DNA of 64,000 nucleotides from Oceanospirillum linum (GTDB lineage Bacteria > Pseudomonadota > Gammaproteobacteria > Pseudomonadales > Halomonadaceae): positions 124,001 through 188,000 of the forward strand of contig NZ_FXTS01000001.1 of the NCBI RefSeq assembly GCF_900182785.1. Reading direction: 5' to 3'. Positions 34,090-43,289 of the stretch are shown here, one piece after another. Each line of letters opens with the position of its first letter. Position 1 is the stretch's first letter. Below the pieces are notes generated by a model. That model saw only the letters and a program-made list of their open reading frames with translations. It made no database searches and was not told the origin of the DNA. The translations under genes and the position numbers were made by a program.

Positions 34090-37025
34090 TGCGTACACTT
34101 TGGGACTTCCATGGAGGGATTCACCCCCAGGAAAACAAGCAACAGTCGGTACAACAGCCTATTACAAAGGCTCCACTACCCAGCAAGGTGGTACTACCAC
34201 TGCAACAGCATATCGGTGCGCCGGCAGAGCCTCTGGTCAATATCGGTGACAGCGTTAAGACCGGCCAGCTGATCGCCCGTGCCGATGGCTTTATCAGCGC
34301 CAATATCCACGCATCCATATCCGGTACTATCACGGCTATTGGCGAGCACCCGATTCCCCACGCATCCGGTATGGACGACCTCTGCATCACCATCGAGTCC
34401 GATGGTAAAGATGAATGGACAATGCTGGAACCGGTCAGTGACTGGCAGAATGCCGACGTCGATACCCTGCTCCAGGCTATCTCCAAAGCCGGTATCGTTG
34501 GCATGGGCGGAGCAGGTTTCCCGACAGCAGTAAAGGCCCGTACCCGCGAGCGTCATGCCATCGATACCCTGGTAATTAATGCCGCAGAGTGTGAACCCTA
34601 TATCACCGCTGACGATATGGCGATGCGAACTTATCCGCAGCAGCTGGTACTGGGCGCCCAGATTCTTTGCAAGCTGGTTGACCCCAGCAGCTGCCTGATC
34701 GGCATCGAAGACAACAAACCGGAAGCGATTAAAGCCCTGCAGACGGCAACCCAGGGCACCCATATTGATGTTGTTGTTATCCCGACAAAATACCCCTCCG
34801 GTGGGGAAAAACAGCTGATCCAGATCCTGACCGGTCGTGAAGTTCCCTCCGGCGGACTGCCCGCAGATATCGGCGTGGTATGCCAGAACGTCGGCACTGC
34901 CATTGCGATCGCTAAAGCTGTAACCCTTGGCGAGCCTCTGATCAGCCGTATCACCACTCTGACGGGCAACGCCATGACCCGCCGCCAGAATGTCGAAGTC
35001 CGCCTGGGCACCCCGATTCGTGAACTGCTGGAATACGCAGGCTTCAATGCGGATCGTGCCAGTCGCCTGATTATGGGTGGCCCCATGATGGGCTTTACCC
35101 TGACCAGCGATCAGCTACCCGTGGTGAAAACCACCAACTGCCTGTTGGCCCCGACCCACCAGGAGTTCCCTGACCCGGAACCGGAAAGCCCCTGCATCCG
35201 CTGCGGTATGTGCGAACAGGCCTGCCCTGCGGATCTGCTGCCACAACAGCTGCACTGGTTTGCCAAAGCAGAAGAGTTTGAAAAAGCCCAGCTGTTTAAC
35301 CTGTTCGATTGCATCGAATGCGGAGCCTGCGCTTACGTCTGCCCCAGCAGTATTCCTCTGGTGCAGTACTACCGCTTTGCCAAAACAGAGATCCGTAACG
35401 AGCAGGAAGAAGCAAAAAAAGCAGAACGAGCCAAGATCCGCTTTGAACAACGTCAGGCCCGTCTAGAGCGTGAAGAAGCCGAGAAGATCGCTGCCCGCAA
35501 CGCACGTATGGCTGCAGCGGCCGCTAAAACATCCGCGACAGCGTCTACATCAGCACCCGCTCCGGCAGCAAATGGTCTGGATGAAGCCGCCGCGAAAAAA
35601 CTCAAAATCCAGCGCGCCGCAGCCAGTGTCGCCCTGAAGAAAGCAGAAAAAGCACTGGCTGAAGCGACGGACGACAACCGCAGTAAGCTGGAAGCCGACC
35701 TGAAAGCGGCGCAGGATAAAGTCACAACGATTGATGCACAATTGAGCGGAAGTACCAGCTCAGGCTCTTCCGTGCCAGCAACAGCCCCTGCTCAGGCCAG
35801 CAACCCCAATGGTCTGGATGAGGCCGCTCTGAAAAAGCTGAAAATCCAGCGTGCCGCCGCCAGCGTTGCCCTTAAAAAAGCGGAAAAAGCACTGGCTGAA
35901 GCCTCTGACGAAGATAAAGCCAAGCTGGAAACGGATCTGAAAGCCGCTCAGGAAAAAGTCTCTGATATCGAGAAACAGCTGGGGATCGCTTCTGCACCGA
36001 CGGCATCAGCACCGGCCCAGGCAGCACCCGCTGCGGCTAACGAAGCGCAGGCAAAAGCCCTGAAGCAGGCTAAGATCGCCGTTGCCGCCAGCAAAGCCGC
36101 CATTAAGAAGGCGGAAAAAGCACTGATTCATGCCCAACGAGATAATGATCCGGACGAAGTAGCCGCTAAAGAAGCAGCGATCCTGACCGCCAAGGCCAAT
36201 GCGGTAAAAGCGGAAGAGAAGCTGAAAACACTGGAAGAACACGCAAAAGCAGCACCGCCACCATCATCTCAGGCACAAACAGCATCCGCAGCTCAGAGTG
36301 ATTCAGCTGATCAGGAAAAAGCCCTGAAACAGGCTAAAATCGCAGCTGCAGCCAGCAAAGCCGCGATCAGAAAAGCAGAGAAAGCGCTGACGGCCGCACA
36401 GGAGTCCGGTGATGCAGAGCAGGTCGCAGCCTGCGAAACCAAGCTGACCACTGTGAAGGAGAAAGCACAGCAGGCGGCGGATAAACTGGCTGCCCTGCAG
36501 AACGCTACAATGCAACCAAAAGCTGATGCGGCAACGACTGATGCTGTAGCAGACCAGGAAAAAGCCCTGAAACAAGCTAAAATCGCAGCTGCAGCCAGCA
36601 AAGCCGCGATCAGAAAAGCAGAGAAAGCGCTGACGGCCGCACAGGAGTCCGGTGATGCAGAGCAGGTCGCAGCCTGCGAAGCCAAGCTGACCACAACTAA
36701 AGAGAAAGCACAGCAGGCGGCGGATAAATTGGCGACCCTGCAAAACACAGCATCAACAGAACCAAACACAAAAGCACAGCCATCGACTCCTACCGACAGT
36801 GCCGCTGACGCTCAGGCAAAAGCACTAAAGCAGGCAAAAATTATCGCCGCAGCCACCAAAACTGCGCTGAAAAAAGCGGAAAAAACACTGGCTGAAACCG
36901 AAGCCTCTGGCGATGCTCAGGCGATCAGCGATCAGCAAGCGGTGGTTGAGCGTTGTAAAACAAAGTATTCCGATGCCGCACAAAAGCTTGAACAGTTAAC
37001 CCAGTCTGCCGGAAGTGAGGTGTAA
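34089..37025 (+). CDS. rnfC: Ion-translocating oxidoreductase complex subunit RnfC with long repeat tail
   Basis: A 978-residue NADH/FMN-binding subunit (E. coli RsxC 740). The core, about residues 1-430, carries GMGGAGFPTAVK (FMN site), SGGEKQLIQILTGREVPSGG (NADH site region) and two [4Fe-4S] motifs, CIRCGMCEQACP near 369 and CIECGACAYVCP near 408. The rest is a charged Ala/Lys tail with six copies of an LK(K/Q)xKI-AAA-KKAEKAL helical unit, predicted coiled-coil. Copies 4 and 5 are almost identical at the DNA level. Tail length varies in the family; this one is long. Confidence 0.95.
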   Translation: MRTLWDFHGGIHPQENKQQSVQQPITKAPLPSKVVLPLQQHIGAPAEPLVNIGDSVKTGQLIARADGFISANIHASISGTITAIGEHPIPHASGMDDLCITIESDGKDEWTMLEPVSDWQNADVDTLLQAISKAGIVGMGGAGFPTAVKARTRERHAIDTLVINAAECEPYITADDMAMRTYPQQLVLGAQILCKLVDPSSCLIGIEDNKPEAIKALQTATQGTHIDVVVIPTKYPSGGEKQLIQILTGREVPSGGLPADIGVVCQNVGTAIAIAKAVTLGEPLISRITTLTGNAMTRRQNVEVRLGTPIRELLEYAGFNADRASRLIMGGPMMGFTLTSDQLPVVKTTNCLLAPTHQEFPDPEPESPCIRCGMCEQACPADLLPQQLHWFAKAEEFEKAQLFNLFDCIECGACAYVCPSSIPLVQYYRFAKTEIRNEQEEAKKAERAKIRFEQRQARLEREEAEKIAARNARMAAAAAKTSATASTSAPAPAANGLDEAAAKKLKIQRAAASVALKKAEKALAEATDDNRSKLEADLKAAQDKVTTIDAQLSGSTSSGSSVPATAPAQASNPNGLDEAALKKLKIQRAAASVALKKAEKALAEASDEDKAKLETDLKAAQEKVSDIEKQLGIASAPTASAPAQAAPAAANEAQAKALKQAKIAVAASKAAIKKAEKALIHAQRDNDPDEVAAKEAAILTAKANAVKAEEKLKTLEEHAKAAPPPSSQAQTASAAQSDSADQEKALKQAKIAAAASKAAIRKAEKALTAAQESGDAEQVAACETKLTTVKEKAQQAADKLAALQNATMQPKADAATTDAVADQEKALKQAKIAAAASKAAIRKAEKALTAAQESGDAEQVAACEAKLTTTKEKAQQAADKLATLQNTASTEPNTKAQPSTPTDSAADAQAKALKQAKIIAAATKTALKKAEKTLAETEASGDAQAISDQQAVVERCKTKYSDAAQKLEQLTQSAGSEV
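35583..37000 (+). repeat. rnfC: Six tandem Ala/Lys helical repeats in RnfC
   Basis: Each unit is about 60-80 codons. Units start near 35583, 35824, 36054, 36318, 36561 and 36816. The two starting at 36312 and 36555 are nearly identical over 140 bases (offset exactly 243 bases, 81 codons) with only a few mismatches, a sign of recent duplication or gene conversion. All units are in frame. Confidence 0.85.
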
Positions 37026-37031
37026 ACGATT

Positions 37032-38078
37032 ATGGCATTTATCCGGGTTTCATCCCCCCACCTGCACCGCCCGCTAAGCACCCGTAAGGTGATGCAGACC
37101 GTTATTCTGGCAACCCTGCCGGGGCTTGCGACACTGACCTGGCTGTTTGGCTGGGGTTCCATTATCAACGTGCTGGTCGCCTCGGCGTCCGGTCTGTTGT
37201 TTGAAGCAATCATCCTTAAGATGCGCCGCCGCAACCCTCTACCGGCCCTGAAAGACAACAGCGCCCTGCTGACCTGTGTGCTGCTCGGTATCGCCCTGCC
37301 TCCCCTGGCTCCCTGGTGGCTGGTGGTAACCGGCACCTTTGTGGCCATTGTGATCGCCAAACAGCTATATGGAGGCCTGGGTAATAACCCCTTTAACCCC
37401 GCAATGGCCGCCTATGCGCTTCTGCTTATCTCCTTTCCTGTGGAGATGACCCAATGGGTAACACCAGCCTCTCTGCTGGATAACGGTATCTCCCTGGGTC
37501 AGAGTATTACAGCTGTCTTTGGTAGTGCTGTTAATGTTCCGGATGCGTTCACCATGGCAACGCCACTGGATGGCTTTAAACATAAGGGGATGCTGATGGC
37601 CGATGAGTACTGGCGTCAGAGCAACTTCCTGCCGGAAAAAATCTGGCAAGCCTGGGCCACAGCCTCTATCGCATTTATGCTGGGTGGCCTCTACCTGCTC
37701 TGGAAGCGAATATTCACCTGGCACATTCCCGTTGCGATGCTAGGTACTCTAACCGTTTTATCTCTGTTATTTTACGGTGCAGATGCCAGCAATTATGCCT
37801 CGCCATACGTACACCTGCTTTCTGGTGCAACCCTGTTTGGTGCTTTCTTTATTGCAACAGACCCGGTAACCGCAGCCACCAGTAACAAGGGAAAAATCTG
37901 GTTTGGTATCGGTATAGGTGTGCTCATCTATGTGATCCGCACCTGGGGCAGTTACCCGGATGCCGTCGCTTTCTCAGTGCTGCTGATGAATTTTGCCGCC
38001 CCCTTTATCGACTACTACACCCAGCCCCGCAGCTTTGGCCATAACAAAGCCCGCAAAGGCATTAAGAACGAGAAGTAA
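37032..38078 (+). CDS. rnfD: Ion-translocating oxidoreductase complex subunit RnfD
   Basis: A 348-residue membrane subunit with about nine hydrophobic segments. TMATPLDGFKHKG carries Thr177, in the position of the threonine that holds covalent FMN in this family. YGGLGNNPFNPAMAAYA and SGATLFGAFFIATDPVTAATS are conserved. It lies seven bases after rnfC and ten before rnfG. Confidence 0.95.
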   Translation: MAFIRVSSPHLHRPLSTRKVMQTVILATLPGLATLTWLFGWGSIINVLVASASGLLFEAIILKMRRRNPLPALKDNSALLTCVLLGIALPPLAPWWLVVTGTFVAIVIAKQLYGGLGNNPFNPAMAAYALLLISFPVEMTQWVTPASLLDNGISLGQSITAVFGSAVNVPDAFTMATPLDGFKHKGMLMADEYWRQSNFLPEKIWQAWATASIAFMLGGLYLLWKRIFTWHIPVAMLGTLTVLSLLFYGADASNYASPYVHLLSGATLFGAFFIATDPVTAATSNKGKIWFGIGIGVLIYVIRTWGSYPDAVAFSVLLMNFAAPFIDYYTQPRSFGHNKARKGIKNEK

Positions 38079-38087
38079 GGATATCGC

Positions 38088-38816
38088 ATGCCACAGAAAG
38101 CACCTGAACCTCAGAAATCAGACGCTCAAAATGAAGAGCCCGCAGCAGAAACCACTCTGCTGCAGTCGGTAGTTCGCAGCAGTATCGGTCTGGGTATCTT
38201 TGCCATCGTGACTGCCGGGGTTATCGCGGTCACACAGATCAGTACCCAGGAAAGCATCGCCGAGAATATCCGTCAGTCCCAGACCCGTAGCCTGTATGAG
38301 ATTCTGCCGGCAGATCAGATTGATAACGACCTGCTGAGCGATACCCTGACACTGGAGGCCAGCCCGATTCTGGGCAACAAGGAGCCTCTACAGATATATG
38401 TCGGCCGTAAAGCCGGTACAACCGTGGCCCTGCTATTTCCGGTATCCAACCCCAACGGCTATAGCGGTAATATCGATATGTTGGTGGGTGTTAAACGCAA
38501 CGGCGAGCTGGCCGGTGTACGTGTGCTGAACCATAAGGAAACACCGGGACTGGGTGATAAAGTTGAAACGGCTAAATCCGACTGGATTCTGGGTTTTACC
38601 GGCATGTCCCTGGAGAACCCGGGGCCGGATGCCTGGAAAGTGAAGAAAGATGGCGGCCAGATCGACCAGTTTACCGGTGCAACGATCACCCCCCGTGCAG
38701 TTGTGAATCAGACCCGTGCAGTACTGGAATACTTTGCCAAACATAAAGACCGTTTGCTGGAAACCACTCCGGCCAACACTGAAATTCTGCAGGAAACTGC
38801 TGGTCATCAACAGTAA
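38088..38816 (+). CDS. rnfG: Ion-translocating oxidoreductase complex subunit RnfG
   Basis: A 242-residue periplasm-facing subunit with one N-terminal membrane helix (about residues 32-50). The FMN attachment motif TGAT (residues 196-199, FTGATITPRAVV) is intact and would bear a phosphoester-linked FMN on Thr199. VLNHKETPGLGDKV is also conserved. The extra charged N-terminus (about 25 residues) is longer than in E. coli. Confidence 0.95.
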   Translation: MPQKAPEPQKSDAQNEEPAAETTLLQSVVRSSIGLGIFAIVTAGVIAVTQISTQESIAENIRQSQTRSLYEILPADQIDNDLLSDTLTLEASPILGNKEPLQIYVGRKAGTTVALLFPVSNPNGYSGNIDMLVGVKRNGELAGVRVLNHKETPGLGDKVETAKSDWILGFTGMSLENPGPDAWKVKKDGGQIDQFTGATITPRAVVNQTRAVLEYFAKHKDRLLETTPANTEILQETAGHQQ

Positions 38817-38867
38817 GCGGCCTTCGCTTAAACCAGGCAGTACAGCCCTGAATTGAGAGTCAAAACC

Positions 38868-39578
38868 ATGAGCGCAACAAAAAGCTATCAGGAGATCACC
38901 GCTGACGGTCTCTGGAATAACAACCCGGCACTGGTTCAGCTGTTGGGACTATGCCCTCTGCTGGCGGTCACCGGTTCTGTGGTGAACGCTTTAGGTCTGG
39001 GTATCGCTACCATTCTGGTACTGGTGGGTTCTAACCTTTCGGTCTCTATGATCCGCAACTTTGTACCGGAGCAGGTACGCCTGCCCGCCTTTGTCATGAT
39101 TATCGCCTCCTTTGTGACCTGTGCGGAACTCCTGATGCAGGCCTTCACCTACGAGCTGTATCTGATTCTGGGTATCTTTATCCCCCTGATCGTCACCAAC
39201 TGTGTGATTCTGGGCCGGGCTGACGCTTTCGCCAGTAAAAACCCAGTGATACCTGCAGCAACCGATGGTTTCATGATGGGTATCGGTTTCACCGTGGTGC
39301 TGGTACTGCTGGGAGCAATGCGTGAGCTACTCGGCCAGGGCACCCTGTTCGAAAATATGCAGCTGCTGTTTGGCCCTATGGCCGCTAACTGGAAGATCGT
39401 GGTCTTTGAAGATTACAGCTTCCTGTTTGCTATTCTGCCACCGGGTGCATTCGTCGGTATGGGGTTACTGATCGCACTGAAGAATATCGTTGATGGTCAC
39501 CTGAAAGCCCGTGCCGAACGCAACAGAGCAGATGAGCCCAAACCAACCGTTGACCGTCGCGTGCGCGTTACAGGGTAA
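38868..39578 (+). CDS. rnfE: Ion-translocating oxidoreductase complex subunit RnfE
   Basis: A 236-residue membrane subunit paired with RnfA. GLWNNNPALVQLLGLCPLLAV and LIVTNCVILGRADAFAS have the conserved cysteines. The ATG at 38868 is preferred over the in-frame TTG at 38853. It ends the six-gene operon. In Escherichia and Pseudomonas nth follows directly; here nth lies about 10 kb further on. Confidence 0.95.
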   Translation: MSATKSYQEITADGLWNNNPALVQLLGLCPLLAVTGSVVNALGLGIATILVLVGSNLSVSMIRNFVPEQVRLPAFVMIIASFVTCAELLMQAFTYELYLILGIFIPLIVTNCVILGRADAFASKNPVIPAATDGFMMGIGFTVVLVLLGAMRELLGQGTLFENMQLLFGPMAANWKIVVFEDYSFLFAILPPGAFVGMGLLIALKNIVDGHLKARAERNRADEPKPTVDRRVRVTG

Positions 39579-39638
39579 AAGAGTCGGTTAAACGGGGCGT
39601 GTTACGGGTTAAAAAGATCAGATGAATAGGTAAACGTT

Positions 39639-40172
39639 ATGCCACAGCTATTTATGGTTTATCTGGGCGGTCGTGCCGGTCAGTGTCATATCGAAGTGCA
39701 CGATCTGCGTTTTGTGGTGGGCGAGCGTATCGAAGATACCTACCCGGCCCTGATTCAGCAGTGGTACGGCCACAAAAACAACCTGCATCTGGACAGCTAT
39801 CATATCGTCGACACCGTGCCCGGTGCCGATGGCCGCAGCTATCAGGTCTCCCTTTCTGCCGAGCCGGTTCAGTCTTCAGTTCAGACCGCACTCAAGCTCT
39901 ACTTCGTTAATCTGGGCGGTTATCAGCCGGATCAGATGGCAGAACAGCACGCCTTCGGGCTCTTTGCCTGTCACGATGATGAAGAAGCCAAGCAGATGGC
40001 AAAACGTCACCTGCTGACCACTGCCCGCCATCAGCACAAAGATAATCTGCATGATGTGGATGACTGCCTGCCGGTCTCTCTGCTGGAAAACTGGCATATT
40101 CAGCTGACCGCCACCGACAAACCGGTTAAGCCCCTACGCCCGGACTGGTTCGGCTATGAGGTGATCGGCTAA
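39639..40172 (+). CDS. DUF1543 domain protein
   Basis: A 177-residue soluble protein of unknown function. It has two similar halves, MVYLGGRAGQCHIEVHD and LYFVNLGGYQPDQMAEQHA, each with the DUF1543 signature LGG and a following xHD/QHA. It has no signal peptide or membrane segment. It starts 60 bases after rnfE in the same direction and could be in the rnf transcript. Confidence 0.8.
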   Translation: MPQLFMVYLGGRAGQCHIEVHDLRFVVGERIEDTYPALIQQWYGHKNNLHLDSYHIVDTVPGADGRSYQVSLSAEPVQSSVQTALKLYFVNLGGYQPDQMAEQHAFGLFACHDDEEAKQMAKRHLLTTARHQHKDNLHDVDDCLPVSLLENWHIQLTATDKPVKPLRPDWFGYEVIG

Positions 40173-40348
40173 AGCTTCTTTCGCCTGCCAGCACCTTCTT
40201 CCATAACCGACCCTGCGTTTACTGCTCCCCTTTTTTGCCCCCCTTTATCCGCTTTCAAAGAGTGTTAAACTGAGGTTTCAGACACAATTTCACCCAGAGT
40301 CAGACAAACAAACCCCAGTCATCGTCAAACATCGACAAGGAAGCAAAG

Positions 40349-41713
40349 ATGCCCACCGCCCAACATAAAAAAGCTCACGTCAGAACAACAGACAGCAAAA
40401 TAGAACGCCAAAAGCTGATTCACCGGGAACTGGAGCGGGTCGACCACCAGGATCCGACTCTCGGTTGCGCCAAGCATATCAAGATGGCCAGCAACCCTTT
40501 TGTCTTTCTCCGTGGTTCCGCCCAACTGTTTTATGCTGATCTGGCTAAAGGCAACCTGAAACTCCCGGAAGCCCTGCTAACACCACCACTGACCACCGTG
40601 ATGGGTGACTGCCATACCTCTAACTTTGGTTTTCTGAGTGAAGAAGGCGCCCATGGCGAAAGCGTGATCTTTGCCCCTAATGATTTTGATGATGCCTGTA
40701 TCGGCCATGCTGCATGGGATCTGGCGCGCTTCTGTACCAGCCTCGCCCTCTGTGTCGATTTTGCTGAAGGTGCTCTGGCAGGACGTTACGCCTTAGAAGA
40801 AGCCCTGGATGATGATCAAGCGGTAAGTGCGGCTCAGCGCCGCACAGCGATGGCCGCATTTCTGGAGCAGTATCTGGCCACCTGTCAGAACTGTGCTGAT
40901 GATGCCCTAAACCGCAATCAGGTTCTGGATCGCTTTAAAAAGAAACATATCCTGAACGCCCCTTATAAAAAGGCGAAAAAGCGAATCTGGGGCGGGAAAA
41001 AATTTATGGAGAAAAGCTCACTGGCGAAAGAGGTGGATCTTAGCAAGCAACCAATGCGCTTTCGTGATCGTCCGGAGCGCTTTAAGCCGCTATCAGCGAA
41101 TGAAGCCCGCGAACTGATCCATCATTTCGAACCCTATATGGATGACAACATCCTCGATATTACCGAGCGCCTGAATGCCGGCACCGGCTCGGTGAATATG
41201 CGGCGCTTTTACTGCCTTGTGGGGCCGGAAACCTTTAGTTCAGAGGATGATCTGGAGCTGTGTCATCTGGTGGAGATCAAGCACCAACGCCATGCCGCCC
41301 CGCTGTATCACTTCCCGGAACTGAGCGCTGTTAACCGCCTCAATCCTGCCCACCTGACGGTACATTGCCAACAGCGTATGCAGCGCAAACCGGATCTGGT
41401 ACTGGATGAAGCCGAATGGCAGGACGGCCACTGGCTGATCCGCTCCCGACACCACGCCAGGGTGGGTATCGATCCTGAGGATATCGTCTTCGGCAAACAG
41501 GCCGTGAGCGGTGGCTTTGAACAATACGCCGCCACCTGCGGACAAGCCCTCGCCCTCGCCCATTGTCGCGGCGACCGCCGCTCCACCCATTTTGAACAGG
41601 CGATGGCAGCTGTTCTCCCCGATCAGATCGAAGCCTTAATCAACGCCTGTGATGGGTATGCGGAACAGGTGAAAGAAGATTGCCGGTATTTGCAGGGATT
41701 GTATCTCGGATAA
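40349..41713 (+). CDS. DUF2252 family protein
   Basis: A 454-residue soluble protein. FLRGSAQLFYADL, TTVMGDCHTSNFGF and NDFDDACIGHAAWDLAR match DUF2252, a family with distant similarity to aminoglycoside-phosphotransferase/kinase folds: GDCHTSNFG resembles the catalytic HGDxxxxN loop and NDFDDA the metal-binding aspartate. The substrate is unknown. It has no apparent operon partner; the gap upstream is 176 bases. Confidence 0.8.
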   Translation: MPTAQHKKAHVRTTDSKIERQKLIHRELERVDHQDPTLGCAKHIKMASNPFVFLRGSAQLFYADLAKGNLKLPEALLTPPLTTVMGDCHTSNFGFLSEEGAHGESVIFAPNDFDDACIGHAAWDLARFCTSLALCVDFAEGALAGRYALEEALDDDQAVSAAQRRTAMAAFLEQYLATCQNCADDALNRNQVLDRFKKKHILNAPYKKAKKRIWGGKKFMEKSSLAKEVDLSKQPMRFRDRPERFKPLSANEARELIHHFEPYMDDNILDITERLNAGTGSVNMRRFYCLVGPETFSSEDDLELCHLVEIKHQRHAAPLYHFPELSAVNRLNPAHLTVHCQQRMQRKPDLVLDEAEWQDGHWLIRSRHHARVGIDPEDIVFGKQAVSGGFEQYAATCGQALALAHCRGDRRSTHFEQAMAAVLPDQIEALINACDGYAEQVKEDCRYLQGLYLG

Positions 41714-41742
41714 TAACAAACCGGGGCTAAACACGGCCCCAA

Positions 41743-42321
41743 TTACCTTGAAATTTGGATTCTGCAATACCCTTCTGGATAAGGTAGTCGGCTATTAATT
41801 TCCACTACCAAATCCATATACCAGTCCAGACACTCGTGCCACTCAGAAGTATCCCCCAAAGGCCGGTTCTTGTATGCATGAATAGCATTTCTTCGATTTT
41901 GGATTTTCTCAACAAAATCGATCTGGACTTGATCTAACAGAGCCTTTTTTTTGCAAAAGGTCTTTAATTGTTCAAGCGTCAGTATATCGGCCTGCAAGAC
42001 CTTTCCTTTTTTTCCTCTTGGTACGAGTTCGTCTTTCAGATAATCCTCTAAATAGACGGATAGATATAACTTCAAAGTCCCTTCAAGCAGAACCCCTAGA
42101 TTGGACCAGGCTAGAATTAACTCTCCATCATCAAGATGGCTTGATACCCAGTTTTTTAAAACCTTTGAAAGGCTAACTTGCCAATCCAAGCGCGATTTAG
42201 ACATTAATTCTGAGGCTGAAGGAGGAGCCCACCCATGAGCTTGAGACCAAAAATGGGCTAACTTGGTATTTGCTTCAACGATCTCATCAATTACACCAAC
42301 AATCCTTTGTAACTTATCCAT
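41743..42321 (-). CDS. Uncharacterised HEPN-like protein
   Basis: A 192-residue all-helical protein that I cannot assign firmly. NRRNAIHAYKNRPLG (near residue 155) contains the R-x4-H pattern of HEPN-domain ribonucleases. The AWSNLGVLLEGTLKLYL helix and the end NSRLPYPEGYC occur in poorly characterised bacterial proteins. The gene is clearly more A+T rich than its surroundings, a sign of transfer. The ATG at 42321 has AAGG eight bases upstream and is preferred over a TTG at 42342. No antitoxin-like neighbour is present. Confidence 0.65.
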   Translation of the reverse strand: MDKLQRIVGVIDEIVEANTKLAHFWSQAHGWAPPSASELMSKSRLDWQVSLSKVLKNWVSSHLDDGELILAWSNLGVLLEGTLKLYLSVYLEDYLKDELVPRGKKGKVLQADILTLEQLKTFCKKKALLDQVQIDFVEKIQNRRNAIHAYKNRPLGDTSEWHECLDWYMDLVVEINSRLPYPEGYCRIQISR

Positions 42322-42467
42322 TCTCACAGCCTTATTATTCAATCTATAAAGTTAACCCACTCAATATTAACAGTCTCTTAGGACTGAAAATAATACTTAA
42401 TAAAAAAGGCTAATAAACACCGATAAACCCGCTACACTTAGGCGTAAACCCACACCAAGGATTCGGT

Positions 42468-43212
42468 ATGGACAGAGTTTACGCCTTCCCAAAATCAGCC
42501 CGTCATTTTCACTGCTTCACGCAGGATTCCTCAATCAAACAACACCCCGCTTATCAGCAGGGCAAAGCCGGTGATGCCGATTCAGCATTGCAGCTGATTA
42601 ATGATCTTGCGTTTGATTTTCTGCTCTCACTGCAAGGAGAATTCCCCCCCAGATTGCCTTTACGTTGCCCCTTTCGCGCAGGAGGCCACAGGCGACAATG
42701 CCTTACCCCTGATGTTATCCTTAACGTGTGCGGAGATACTTGAAGGTACAAGTGAAGATGATATCGTTCAGAAAGAACGCGTTTTTCACACCGGTGCCGA
42801 TCCTATGGAAAGAATGATCGCCCGCCCCTCCTTTGAAGGACAGGTCCAGCCCGGTCAAAATTATGTTCTGGTGGATGACGTAACCAATATGGGTGGGACA
42901 TTAGCCGAACTGGCAAATTATATTCAGATCAGTGGCGGTAACGTACTAGGTACAATCGTGCTGGTTAATGCAGGCCGATCAAAAGAATTTCTGGCTCCCA
43001 AAAAACATCTTCGTTTACTGGAGGATCGCTACAATGACTCAATCCAAAAACTCTTCGGCATCCACATCTCAGCCTTCACAGCCAACGAAGCCTCTTATCT
43101 CGTCGGCTTTAGAACGCTTAACGAGATCCGAAATCGATGCGCTAAGGCAGAAAAAGAAACAATTAACCGCCTCTTATCAAAAGGTCATCAAAGACCGGGT
43201 GGCTCAGCATAA
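42468..43212 (+). pseudogene. Phosphoribosyltransferase-family gene with a frameshift at a C7 run
   Basis: Two overlapping frames together give one continuous protein of about 247 residues. The first part runs from ATG 42468 (MDRVYAFPKSARHFH) to the C7 tract at 42644-42650. The second continues as DCLYVAPFAQEATGDN and contains the PRPP-binding loop VLVDDVTNMGGTLAEL. Removing one C joins them as GEFPPDCLYV. The break could be a real mutation, a phase-variable tract or a sequencing error. The substrate base is unknown. Confidence 0.7.
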
Positions 43213-43231
43213 AGCAGCGACTCAGGGCTAG
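43034..43231 (+). CDS. Possible 65-residue protein overlapping the phosphoribosyltransferase 3' end
   Basis: A frame starting at ATG 43034 has a strong GGAGG site nine bases upstream. It encodes a Ser/Thr/Gln-rich start and a charged helical end (ALERLTRSEIDALRQKKKQL). It overlaps the second frame of the phosphoribosyltransferase gene by about 180 bases, which also looks genuinely coding. It is unrelated to any family I know. It could be a real overlapping gene or chance. Confidence 0.35.
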   Translation: MTQSKNSSASTSQPSQPTKPLISSALERLTRSEIDALRQKKKQLTASYQKVIKDRVAQHKAATQG

Positions 43232-43289
43232 ACTCCCCTTCCTATTCGCATCGAAACGCCCTTAAGGTTAGCCTTAAGGGCATCTTCAT

